A DNA stretch of 48,853 nucleotides from assembly GCA_021738535.1 (NCBI GenBank), contig JAIPBU010000029.1:1-48853 (forward strand). The letters are read 5' to 3'. Source of the stretch: Bacteroidales bacterium (GTDB taxonomy: Bacteria; Bacteroidota; Bacteroidia; Bacteroidales; VadinHA17). A program made the translations under genes and the position numbers. The notes under the pieces were generated by a model. It saw only the letters and a list, made by a program, of their open reading frames with translations. It ran no database searches and had not been told where the DNA came from. The stretch's first letter is position 1; each line of letters begins with the position of its first letter. This document shows positions 18,414 to 27,300 of this stretch, piece after piece.

Positions 18414-19946
18414 ATGTCGAATAAAATCAAAATTATTCTTATTGCTGCAATAGCAGTTAGCTCAGTAGCCTGTACAAACATTGGTACTGACGAAAAAGAA
18501 TCAGGGGATTATTATGAAAAATCCGTTACATTCCCACAAAATGCAAGCCTCGAAGAAAAGTTAAAATTGACTGCCAGGCTTGTTCCTGACAGCCAGCAGT
18601 TCAAATGGCAAAAACTCGAAATGACAGCGTTTATCCATTTTTCGATCAACACTTTCACTGATATGGAATGGGGAAATGGAGATGAATCACCGGAATTATT
18701 TTACCCCGCTGATTTTGATGCAGAGCAATGGGCAAGAATAATTTCTGAGGCAGGTCTTAAAATGATAGTGCTTACATGCAAGCATCATGATGGTTTCTGC
18801 CTTTGGCCAACACGCACTACAAATCACTCAGTAAAATACAGTGCCTGGAGAGGAGGAAAAGGTGATGTTGTAAGGGAAGTAAAAGACGCGTGTGATAAAT
18901 ACGGACTTAAATTCGGAATATATCTTTCTCCATGGGACCGTAACGCAAGTACCTACGGGGAAAATGAAGCCTACAATAATTTCTTCAGGCAACAATTAAA
19001 AGAACTGCTTACCTGGTATGGAAAGATTGATGAAGTTTGGTTTGACGGAGCCAACGGAGAAGGTCCGAATGGAAAAAAACAGGTGTATGACTGGGGCTCC
19101 TATTATGACCTGATAGATACAAACCAGCCGCAGGCCGTATGTGCTATTATGGGTGAGGATATAAGATGGGTTGGAACAGAAACAGGCTACGGGCGGGAAA
19201 CTGAATGGAGTGCCACTGCACTGGCCCCCGGAGGAAGAAAAAGCAACAGGGAAAACAATGAAAGGCTTGGACTCAAAGCCACAGGTGATGACCTGGGATC
19301 AAGAAACATTATTCAAAAAGCTGATAAAATGTTCTGGTACCCTGCGGAAGTTGATGTTTCTATAAGACCCGGGTGGTTTTATCACAGCAATGAAGATGAT
19401 AAAGTAAAATCACTGGAAGAACTCGTCGATATCTACTTTAGCTCGGTGGGAAGAAATGCTGTACTTCTTTTAAATATACCACCTGATACAAGAGGGTTAA
19501 TACATGAAAATGATGCCTTGAGACTTAAGGAGCTGAGGGATTACCTTGACTCAACATTTGAAGATAATATTGCATACAGGGCTTTTACAAAGCACAGGGG
19601 AGCACGAAAAAGTATGGACGGAAATTATGAAACCTACATGTACATTGATGAATTCCCTGCACAGATTGAATTCAGCATCCCATTCCCGCAGGAATGTAAT
19701 GTTTTTATGATTCAGGAATATATCAAAAAAGGTCAGCGCATTGAAGAGTTTATGCTCGAGGCCTTTATTAATGATGAATGGCTTGAGCTGGGAACATCTA
19801 CTACTGTTGGCTATAAAAAAATGCTGCGCTTCGATAAAATATCAAGCGACAGGTTCAGGCTTACCATAAATAAATCAAGAGATAATGCAATGTTAAATGA
19901 AATAGGACTTTTTCTTGCACCCCCCCTCCTGCCCGGCAACGAATAG
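18414..19946 (+). CDS. Alpha-L-fucosidase (GH29) lipoprotein
   Basis: The 510-residue protein has a lipobox ending at Cys20 and a GH29 catalytic barrel: FIHFSINTFTDMEWG (73-87), TCKHHDGFCLWPT (121-133), LSPWDRN and VWFDGANG with the predicted nucleophile D211. A C-terminal beta domain (about 400-505) follows. It would hydrolyse terminal alpha-L-fucose from glycans at the cell surface or periplasm. It is co-oriented with and 30 nt from the CBM9-like lipoprotein. The general acid/base residue is poorly conserved across GH29 and cannot be assigned by eye. Confidence 0.88.
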   Translation: MSNKIKIILIAAIAVSSVACTNIGTDEKESGDYYEKSVTFPQNASLEEKLKLTARLVPDSQQFKWQKLEMTAFIHFSINTFTDMEWGNGDESPELFYPADFDAEQWARIISEAGLKMIVLTCKHHDGFCLWPTRTTNHSVKYSAWRGGKGDVVREVKDACDKYGLKFGIYLSPWDRNASTYGENEAYNNFFRQQLKELLTWYGKIDEVWFDGANGEGPNGKKQVYDWGSYYDLIDTNQPQAVCAIMGEDIRWVGTETGYGRETEWSATALAPGGRKSNRENNERLGLKATGDDLGSRNIIQKADKMFWYPAEVDVSIRPGWFYHSNEDDKVKSLEELVDIYFSSVGRNAVLLLNIPPDTRGLIHENDALRLKELRDYLDSTFEDNIAYRAFTKHRGARKSMDGNYETYMYIDEFPAQIEFSIPFPQECNVFMIQEYIKKGQRIEEFMLEAFINDEWLELGTSTTVGYKKMLRFDKISSDRFRLTINKSRDNAMLNEIGLFLAPPLLPGNE

Positions 19947-19990
19947 GGTTTTTATTAGTCTATATAATATAGAAGCGAAAGACAAAAGAG

Positions 19991-20033
19991 GACCGAGCGT
20001 TAATGATTTGCCCGGTGGGCAAATTTAGCGAGG
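19991..20033 (-). repeat. REP-like palindromic element, copy 1
   Basis: The core is ATTTGCCC, GGT, GGGCAAAT. The reverse complement of the 43-bp element matches 48393-48435 at about 36 of 43 positions, including the flanks CCTCGC and CGCTCGG. Two copies 28 kb apart indicate a dispersed non-coding repeat family. Confidence 0.75.
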
Positions 20034-20172
20034 GGCCAGGTAGTGGGGAGAAAGACCAAAGACGAAAGACTAAAGGCTAAGGGATTACCTTGACACCCCC
20101 GCGCTTTGTCCGACGAAGCCCGAAGGGCGAAGTCGGAAGGGAGTGAATAACAATAGTCCCGGTACCACAACT

Positions 20173-20203
20173 TGCACAACCCACTTGTATCTTCCGTACT
20201 TGT
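20173..20203. repeat. Dispersed 31-bp repeat, copy 2
   Basis: Identical to 198-228. It is preceded by a GGGAGTGAATAACAATAG segment that resembles the one upstream of copy 1, so the shared element is longer but diverged. Confidence 0.8.
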
Positions 20204-20256
20204 ATCTTGTATCTTCCTGCTTCTTCGCCACTTTAACACTACATTAACACAATAAT

Positions 20257-20288
20257 TTTGCGACTACGAAAACCTTCGTATATATTTG
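20257..20288 (+). promoter_or_regulatory. Promoter of the blaI-M56 operon
   Basis: TTTG (20257-20260), 20 bp, then TATATTTG (20281-20288): a full match to the Bacteroidota promoter consensus. A palindromic operator fills the spacer and a second one follows the -7 box, so repressor binding would directly block RNA polymerase. Confidence 0.85.
20265..20280. promoter_or_regulatory. BlaI-type operator 1
   Basis: TACGAAAACCTTCGTA: perfect 6-bp arms TACGAA/TTCGTA with a 4-bp spacer, placed between the -33 and -7 boxes. BlaI/MecI repressors classically bind dyads with TACA/TGTA cores, so the TAC...GTA layout fits. Confidence 0.8.
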
Positions 20289-20290
20289 CC

Positions 20291-20306
20291 TACGAAACAA
20301 TTCGTA
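20291..20306. promoter_or_regulatory. BlaI-type operator 2
   Basis: TACGAAACAATTCGTA: the same perfect arms and 4-bp spacer as operator 1, 26 bp further on, overlapping the predicted transcription start and ending 2 nt before the blaI ATG. Confidence 0.8.
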
Positions 20307-20308
20307 TA

Positions 20309-20710
20309 ATGAAAAATATAAGTAGCAACAGGCCAACCGATTCAGAGATGGAGATTCTCGAAGTACTTTGGGAAAACGGACCTTCCAGTGTACGCTTTAT
20401 CAATAATGAGATCAATAAAAAGAGACCATGCGGGTATACTACGACCCTGAAATTAATGCAGATTATGCTCAAAAAGCAACTGCTGACAAGAGAAGATAAA
20501 ACAAAGGTACATATATACGCCCCGCTTGCAGACCGGGATGCGACAGAGGGTCTCCTGCTTGAAAATTTCCTTACAAAATCCTTTTCAGGGTCAGCTCACA
20601 GGCTTGTGATGCAGGCACTGGGCAATCATAATACCACAGATGCTGAGCTTGAAGAGATAAAAAAGCTGATAGATGAGCTTGAACGAAAACAATACGGAAA
20701 CGATGAGTGA
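20309..20710 (+). CDS. BlaI/MecI/CopY-family transcriptional repressor
   Basis: The 133-residue protein has the family winged-helix domain: PTDSEMEILEVLWENGPSSVRFI (about 9-31) and the recognition segment with GYTTTLKLMQIMLKK (about 42-56), then the C-terminal dimerisation helices. In the Bla/Mec systems the paired M56 protein triggers proteolysis of the repressor. The first ATG after operator 2 (20309) is the start; a TTG at 20258 belongs to the promoter. The stop overlaps the M56 start in ATGAGTGA. Two operators in its own promoter show autoregulation. Confidence 0.92.
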   Translation: MKNISSNRPTDSEMEILEVLWENGPSSVRFINNEINKKRPCGYTTTLKLMQIMLKKQLLTREDKTKVHIYAPLADRDATEGLLLENFLTKSFSGSAHRLVMQALGNHNTTDAELEEIKKLIDELERKQYGNDE

Positions 20711-22547
20711 AATAATACCTAATAAAATACTGGAATCACTTGGTACCAGTCTCTTTAATTCCTTATGGATAGGTGCCATTATAATTGCAGTTACTTTTTT
20801 ATTTACAATAGTGGTACGGGATGCAGCACGTACAAAATACCTTATTGCTTCTGCAGGACTTTCACTACTGCTTGCAGCTACAATAACGAGTTTTCTTATT
20901 AGCTATAACAGCATAAATAAAGACAGTAATGAAACAGGTTCATCCACAGGTAATAATTTATCAATAACCATTCAGAACAACGGATCAGAAGATACCCCGG
21001 GCTACAGATCTGCCGAAAAGAATAACCTGCTTACCCTTATGTATAGAAATACAAGGGTCTTTTTTATTGAAAATTCAGGAGTGGTGGTTATGACCTGGCT
21101 AAGTGGAATGCTCCTCTTCCTGTCAATGACAGCCGGGGGTTTATTCTACACATCGAGGATCAAAAAACTGGCTACACTTAGTCTTCCACAAGAATGGGAG
21201 CAAAGAATAGATTTGGTCAGGAAAAAGGTAAATCTGAAAAAAAATATAAGGGTATTACAATCTGCCACAGTAAGTGTACCGATGGTTGCAGGATACTTTA
21301 AGCCTGTTATACTTATACCGCTGTCAGCACTTGCACACATCCCGGCCGGGCAGCTTGAAGCAATAATTGCCCATGAAATGGCACATATCAGGAGAAATGA
21401 CTTTTTTGTAAATATATTACAGACCATAGCAGAATCAGTCCTGTTCTTCAATCCTGCTACATGGTACCTTTCTTCACTAATGCGCATAGAAAGGGAAAAC
21501 TGCTGCGATGATATTGCCCTAAAAGCCGGGTACAATGCCTTCGACTATGCCAGGGCACTGTTAAGTGTGCAAAATTTCAGCCAGGAAAAATACTACGGAC
21601 AGGTAGCAATATTTAATAAAAAAAATAACAAACTATTAGAAAGAATTAAAAGAATCACAGCCATGAAAAGTTCAAAAACAAACACTCTGCAACGCATTAT
21701 AGCACTTGTTAGTATCACTTTAATACTGACCGGAACCGGTATAATGCTAAGTATGTCATCATGCACAACTGCTAATGCTGCCGGCTCAGGAAAGATAGCA
21801 GAAAACACACCCCGTGAGTCTACTAAGATGCCAGCCCTGCATGAAGTTAAAGAAGATATTCTTATTACACAGGACACAATCAGGGGCCATAACTCTGTTA
21901 TTGTAAATACAGATTGGACAGACCCGTCAGATAATGAAAACAAACGTGTAAAAGCCTTGTTTGAATTTGGTGAAATTACAGAGTTGAGTATTGACGGGGA
22001 AATGATTCCGGAAAACGAATATAACAGATACGACGAACTGATTTCTCAGCTTCACCATGAATACAGGGAAGCCATGGAAGAAATTGAGGATCTTAATATT
22101 GAAGAGATAGAAAGAGAAGTAGAAAGGGCAATAAAGGAAGTGGAATACATTGATATTGAAGAGATAGAAAGAGATGTAGAAAGGGCAATGAAGGAAGTGG
22201 AAAACATTGATATTGAAGAGATAGAAAGAGATGTAGAAAGGGCAATGAAGGAAGTGGAAGACATTGATTTTGAAGAGATAGAGAGAGATGTAGAAAGGGC
22301 AATGAAGGAAGTGGAAGACATTGATTTTGAAGAGATAGAAAGAGAAATGGAAAAAGCAATGAAAGAAATCGAAAATATTGACATGGAAAAGATAGAAAAA
22401 GAAGTAGAAAGAGCAATGAAAGAATTAAAAGAGAAACTTAAAGATCTTGAAAAGAAAAGCAGCGAAAAAGAACCCGGGAATGATGAACTGGGAAGGGAAA
22501 AAGAAAGACTGGAAAAGAAGCTGGTCGAATTGCAGGCGATGGATTAA
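20703..22547 (+). CDS. BlaR1-like M56 metallopeptidase (antirepressor) with charged repeat tail
   Basis: The 614-residue membrane protein has N-terminal transmembrane helices, an M56 domain with the zinc motif HEMAH (H224, E225, H228) and the downstream RERENCCDDIAL segment, and a further transmembrane helix (about 325-350). The C-terminal region, expected outside the membrane, is not a penicillin-binding domain. It is a highly charged helix with six 19-residue repeats (residues 464-577, consensus IDIEEIERDVERAMKEVE) and a Lys/Glu tail. M56 partners sense a signal and cut the BlaI-type repressor. I start at 20703 (MSEIIPNK), overlapping the blaI stop; ATG 20673 is an alternative. Confidence 0.88.
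   Translation: MSEIIPNKILESLGTSLFNSLWIGAIIIAVTFLFTIVVRDAARTKYLIASAGLSLLLAATITSFLISYNSINKDSNETGSSTGNNLSITIQNNGSEDTPGYRSAEKNNLLTLMYRNTRVFFIENSGVVVMTWLSGMLLFLSMTAGGLFYTSRIKKLATLSLPQEWEQRIDLVRKKVNLKKNIRVLQSATVSVPMVAGYFKPVILIPLSALAHIPAGQLEAIIAHEMAHIRRNDFFVNILQTIAESVLFFNPATWYLSSLMRIERENCCDDIALKAGYNAFDYARALLSVQNFSQEKYYGQVAIFNKKNNKLLERIKRITAMKSSKTNTLQRIIALVSITLILTGTGIMLSMSSCTTANAAGSGKIAENTPRESTKMPALHEVKEDILITQDTIRGHNSVIVNTDWTDPSDNENKRVKALFEFGEITELSIDGEMIPENEYNRYDELISQLHHEYREAMEEIEDLNIEEIEREVERAIKEVEYIDIEEIERDVERAMKEVENIDIEEIERDVERAMKEVEDIDFEEIERDVERAMKEVEDIDFEEIEREMEKAMKEIENIDMEKIEKEVERAMKELKEKLKDLEKKSSEKEPGNDELGREKERLEKKLVELQAMD
22092..22433 (+). repeat. Six tandem 57-bp units inside the M56 gene
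   Basis: Units start at 22092, 22149, 22206, 22263, 22320 and 22377. Units 2-4 are nearly identical; units 1, 5 and 6 diverge. Each encodes 19 residues, keeping the frame, so copy-number change would lengthen or shorten the helix without a frameshift. Confidence 0.9.
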
Positions 22548-22549
22548 TA

Positions 22550-23701
22550 TTATCTCTTTACACCCCTGCTCTGGCTTTCCAGCATTTTTCTGTACCTGGT
22601 AAGGGAAATTCTTTCATAAACCTGGAAACTGCGGTAAACTGAATTCACTGAACCAAACCCTGACTTCTCAGTGAGTTCCTCAACCGTAGTTGAAGGATCG
22701 CTGTCTAAAAGGTTCTTTGCGTGCCTGAACCTGTACTGATTTACAAAGCTGACAAAGTTCATTTTAAACCTCTTGTTAATAATATTCGAAACGTAGGTAC
22801 GGTTAGTTCCGAGCCTATTACAGACATCCGTAATCTTAAGATCCTTAACAAGATAGACCCTGTCTGTCTCAAACAAATGCCTGAGCCGGTCTTCAAGGTT
22901 GACTTTTGCATCTTCGCTCATTTCAGTATCTGCTATTTTTGTCTCTTTCCTTTCCGGCTCAGGTGTTTTTTGCCTGTATCCAAGATAGCCAATAATAAAA
23001 AGTAATGATGAAAACACAATTGATGGGAACAAGAGTTTCACATTATTGTCCAGGAACTCCTCTCTGCCAAAAATTGCAAGAGCAATTGAAGAAACAGAAG
23101 CTATGAAATACAGGATATTCATTACACTTACCCACCTTAGTGATCTTCCCCGGAGATCGGAATAATAGTTTCCTATACGAATTCTGTATTTTCGTAATAA
23201 CCTATTTACCAGTGCCATATAAACTATAACCTGGATAATAAAAACTATCCTGCCGGCCAGGTATATAATATAGGGCACCATAAATTCGCCCTGTGGGCTG
23301 TCATAGCCTGTAAGAACCCGGGCTACGTATTCGAACCTTTTGGGCTCATTCAGGGAAAGGTATCCGGCAATAGATAATAAATAGAAAAAAACCGGTATAA
23401 GCAGGTACCTGAAATGTAACATGAAGGAGAAGGTCCGGTCACGTGTCAATAAACGAACATATATATAATACATCGGATAAACTGCAAGCGAAGTGGCTGT
23501 ATACAACGGATCAAAGAAAAGGTAAATACGGAACTCATGATTGAAAAAGAAAAAATGCGACAGGTATAATAAAAATGCCACCAGCATGAATTCGCCGAGG
23601 AATACTTTTGGCCCGTTTGATTTTTTTGAGTGTAAAACTAAAACCAGCATCCAGAAAAAAGCAACATATACAGGACTTATTAATATTAAAGTTCTTATCA
23701 T
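22550..23701 (-). CDS. AraC-family regulator with N-terminal membrane domain
   Basis: The 383-residue protein has about seven hydrophobic segments in residues 1-235, a linker rich in charged residues, and a C-terminal AraC-type double helix-turn-helix (about 285-378, including LKITDVCNRLGTNRTYVSNII and VEELTEKSGFGSVNSVYRSF). This membrane-sensor/AraC architecture occurs in Bacteroidota; ligand and targets are unknown. Its 3' end is 2 nt from the M56 stop on the other strand. A minus-strand TATATTTG lies at 23837-23844, giving a leader of about 130 nt. Confidence 0.88.
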   Translation of the reverse strand: MIRTLILISPVYVAFFWMLVLVLHSKKSNGPKVFLGEFMLVAFLLYLSHFFFFNHEFRIYLFFDPLYTATSLAVYPMYYIYVRLLTRDRTFSFMLHFRYLLIPVFFYLLSIAGYLSLNEPKRFEYVARVLTGYDSPQGEFMVPYIIYLAGRIVFIIQVIVYMALVNRLLRKYRIRIGNYYSDLRGRSLRWVSVMNILYFIASVSSIALAIFGREEFLDNNVKLLFPSIVFSSLLFIIGYLGYRQKTPEPERKETKIADTEMSEDAKVNLEDRLRHLFETDRVYLVKDLKITDVCNRLGTNRTYVSNIINKRFKMNFVSFVNQYRFRHAKNLLDSDPSTTVEELTEKSGFGSVNSVYRSFQVYERISLTRYRKMLESQSRGVKR

Positions 23702-24039
23702 AACCGGCCAGTTTTACCTGGAAAATTTATACCTGATCAACCAGACAATAATTGAAAAGTTGATACTAAAATACTGAATTTATTTTATGATATATATAAA
23801 TATACATATTGAAAATAAATTTTTATGTTTTGAGAACAAATATAGAACTGCTGTTAATAATTTTGATCCACAACAGGTATTTATTGACGAATAACTTTTT
23901 TGTTCAGGTATTTCTTAATTCATCTTATTTATTCCAGACAAGTGTTATTCTAACCAGAGAATGGAAATACCCCTGACAGCTGAGGAGATCACTGCCATCC
24001 CCCGGACAGTGAGCTCCTCTTTCTTTATCTGCCACCTGC
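23702..24039. other. Intergenic DNA, AT-rich, no gene seen
   Basis: The region holds a minus-strand -7-like box (TATATTTG, 23837-23844) that may serve the AraC-type gene and short imperfect repeats (CAGGTATTT twice). A short plus-strand frame at 23961 (MEIPLTAEEITAIPR...) stops after 31 codons and is not convincing as a gene; it may be the front of the SRPBCC remnant that follows. Confidence 0.5.
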
Positions 24040-24304
24040 TAAGTCCAACTGGGTAACCGAGATTACAAAGATAGCTGAAGGGTCATATTTTATTGACGAG
24101 CAACGCGCCGGACCCTACCTTATGTGGCATCATGAACATCATTTTAAACCATCGGGAGAAGGTACTGCTATGTATGACAAGGTAAGCTACAGGCTCCCCG
24201 GCGGTCCAATTGGACTCCTGGCTCATTCCCTGTTTATCAGGAAAAAGCTTATGACAATCTTCAGTTACAGGTACGATACCATGGAAAGCTACTTTAACAA
24301 ATAA
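24040..24304 (+). pseudogene. 5'-truncated SRPBCC-family (START-like) gene remnant
   Basis: The frame reads NWVTEITKIAEGSYFIDEQ, AGPYLMWHHEHHF, YRLPGGPIGLLAHSLFIRKKL and FSYRYDTMESYF, matching the C-terminal half of SRPBCC ligand-binding proteins (about 150 residues) that carry the FVDEQ-GPY-WHH signature. The N-terminal half (strand 1 and the FFS-P-N-L-ITPP segment) is missing, and the frame opens only after a TGA near 23980. The remaining ATG at 24122 would give a 60-residue fragment. Probably dead. Confidence 0.65.
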
Positions 24305-24309
24305 ATAGT

Positions 24310-24317
24310 TATATTTG
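24310..24317 (+). promoter_or_regulatory. -7 box upstream of tricorn-like protease gene
   Basis: TATATTTG, exact TAnnTTTG, 31 bp before the ATG at 24349. No clear -33 TTG. Confidence 0.4.
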
Positions 24318-24348
24318 AATTTATCACGCAGAATTTAAAATAAACCAG

Positions 24349-27300
24349 ATGAAGAGTATTAATGTATTGATTATCTCAGGCCTGCTCATGCTTTCAAGCT
24401 TTGCAGCAAAGGGCCAGGAAGAACCGTTGTGGCTGCGCTATCCCGCAATATCACCGGACGGACAAAGTATTCTTTTTAACTATAAAGGTGACATTTTCAG
24501 GGTTTCAGCCGGAGGCGGCCAGGCCGTTCCCCTTACGCTCAGCGATAGTTACGAATATTCAGCTGTCTGGAGTCATGATGGCAGTAAAATAGCCTTTGCA
24601 TCAGACAGGTACGGCAATTTTGATGTTTTTGTAATGCCATCTGCGGGAGGACAGGCCCACAGGCTTACATACCATTCAAATAATGAAAAACCCTCCTGCT
24701 TTAGCGTAGATAATAACAATATTATTTTTTCAGCACTCCGCCAGGATCTGCATACACATGTGCAGTTTCCCACCAGTGTAATGGAAGAATTATATTCCGT
24801 GCCCTGCAGGAAAGGACGAGTATCCCAGGTATTGACAACACCTGCGCATGATGCTGTTTACAGCCCTGACGGGTCAAGGCTCATTTTCCACGACAGGAAA
24901 GGATATGAGAATGACTGGAGGAAACACCATACCTCTTCTGTTACAAGGGATATATGGACTTATGACCTGGAAGAGAAAAAATATATCCAGCTCTCAACAT
25001 TTGAAGGAGAAAACCGTAACCCGGTATTTGCCGGTAACAATAATGACTTTTATTTCCTTTCAGAAGAAACAGGCTCTTTCAATGTACATAAAAGTTCAAT
25101 CAGTAATCCCGCCAACAGCAGTGTTGTCACAAACTTTGACAATCATCCGGTCAGGTTTCTCACCCGTTCTGATGATAATACATTATGCTTCAGCTATCAT
25201 GGCGAGATATATACCATGAGGCCCGGTAGTGAACCCCAAAAATTAAATGTGAGCATCAGTTATGACGGGATGCAGGATATTGAAAAACTGGTAAAGGTAA
25301 ATAATGGTTTTACTGAATTAACACTCTCACCAAACAACAAAGAATTTGCCTATGTCTTCAGGGGAGAAATCTTTGTCAGCAGCATTGAAGAAGGAACAAC
25401 AAAAAGAATTACTAACACACCCTGGCAGGAAAGAAGCGTGGATTTCAGTCCTGATGGCCGCACACTGGTATATGCAGCCGAGGTTGATACAAGCTGGAAT
25501 ATATATACACGCTCGATTGAAAGAGATGAAGAACCATATTTCTTTGTTTCAACAATACTTGAACAAAAAACGGTAATTGCAACAGATAAAGAAGAATTTC
25601 AACCTGTTTATTCACCTGACGGAAAAGAAATAGCGTACCTGGAAGACAGAACTACGCTGAAAGTCATTAATCTGAAAAGTGGTAAAAGCAGGACAGTACT
25701 ACCTGCAAAATATAATTATTCCTACAGCGACGGCGACCAGTGGTTCAGGTGGTCACCGGACAGTAAATGGCTGCTGGTTACATTCGGTCAAAAAGAAAGA
25801 GTTATGTCAGATGAGGTAGGTCTTGTTAAAGCTTCAGGTGAGGGAGAGGTGATCAATCTTACTAAAAGCGGGTACAGCGACAGCGCACCCAGGTGGTCAA
25901 AGAAAGGCAAACTGATGACCTGGGCAACAACACGCCAGGGATCTTTCGGTGAAAACCGTGGTGCAGTAAGCCGTGATATATATGCAATGTTCTTCACACA
26001 GGAGGCATTTGACAGGTTTAATCTTTCTGAAGAGGAGTACGGGCTATTGAAGGAAAAAGAGGAAAAGAATAAGGAAGAAACAAACGGGGAAAATGAAACT
26101 GAAAAGAAGAAAAGAGATAAAGGAAAAGAAGAGAAAGAAGAAGTTGAAGAGCTTGCTTTCGATATGAAAAACATTGAAGACCGTAAAGAACGGCTTACAA
26201 TTCATACTTCAAGGTTAAGAGACTGGGTGCTGTCAGATGATGGTGAAAAGCTTTACTACCTCACCCGCTTTGAGGGAAAATATAATATCTGGGAAACAGA
26301 ATTAAGAACGAAGAAGACAAAAATGTTTGCAAAACTCAACGCAGGAAATGCAGATATGGAACTTTCTGAAGACGGCAAGTTCATTTTGGCTATCTCCGAC
26401 GGCAAACCGGTTAAGGTTGATCTTAAAGATGGGAAACCAAAGCCAATTGCATGCAAGGGACAAATGATACTGAGAAAATCAGATGAAAGAGCTTATATAT
26501 TTGATCATTGCTGGAGACAGGTTAGAGAGAAATTCTATGTGCCTGACCTGCAAGGTGTAGACTGGGAGTTTTACTACGATGAGTATAAAATATTCCTTCC
26601 ATTCATAAACAATAATTATGACTTTGCTGAGATGCTAAGTGAAATGCTGGGAGAGCTAAACGCATCTCATACAGGAAGCGGATACAGGCACAGTGCAGAT
26701 GACGGTGACAGGACCGCATCGCTCGGGCTGCTTTATGACTATGCTCACAATGCCGCAGGATTAAAAATAGCTGAGGTGATAGAAGGAGGACCCCTTGACC
26801 GGGCTGACACCAGGTTAAAAGCCGGAGATATAATAGAAAAAATAGACGGACAGAAGGTAAACGCTGATATAGATTTCTATAAATTACTCAACCGCACAGG
26901 GGGTAAATACATATTACTCTCTCTGCACAGGCCGTCTACAGGTAGCAAATGGGAAGAAACCGTTAAACCTGTTTCGCTGGGTGCTGAGAACCAGTTGCTC
27001 TACAAAAGGTGGGTAGAATCAAGTCGTGAAAAAGTAAACAGGCTGTCAGACGGTGAATTGGGCTATGTACATGTAAGGGGAATGAATGACGCCAGTATGA
27101 GAACAGTTATCGAAGAAGCACTGGGCAGACATCTCTCCGATAAAGCTCTCATTGTAGATACCCGCTTTAATGGAGGAGGTAACCTGCATGATGTCCTTTC
27201 TGATTTCCTTACCGGTGAAAAATACATGGATATTATTCCCCATGGTCAGAACGTGGGATACCAGCCGGGTAGCAGGTGGATAAAACCATCTATTGTCCTG

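Larger units (their letters stand above)
19947..20256. other. Intergenic region filled with dispersed repeats
   Basis: No gene is visible. It holds a palindromic element (19991-20033, related to 48393-48435), a run of degenerate AAAGACNAAAGAC units (20050-20085), a stem-loop with TCCGAC/GTCGGA and GCCC/GGGC arms (20109-20137), and the 31-bp repeat copy (20173-20203) followed by TTGTATCTTGTATCTT. It is mosaic repeat DNA between the fucosidase gene and the blaI promoter. Confidence 0.7.

Noticed and set aside
20258..20308. TTG start extending the BlaI-type repressor by 17 codons
   Set aside because: The stretch contains the promoter boxes and both operators, so it cannot be coding in the normal transcript; the family start matches ATG 20309.
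22052..22416. Ser/Phe/Leu-rich antisense frames opposite the M56 repeats
   Set aside because: They are mirror images of a Glu/Lys-rich helix; the sense frame belongs to a well-supported gene.
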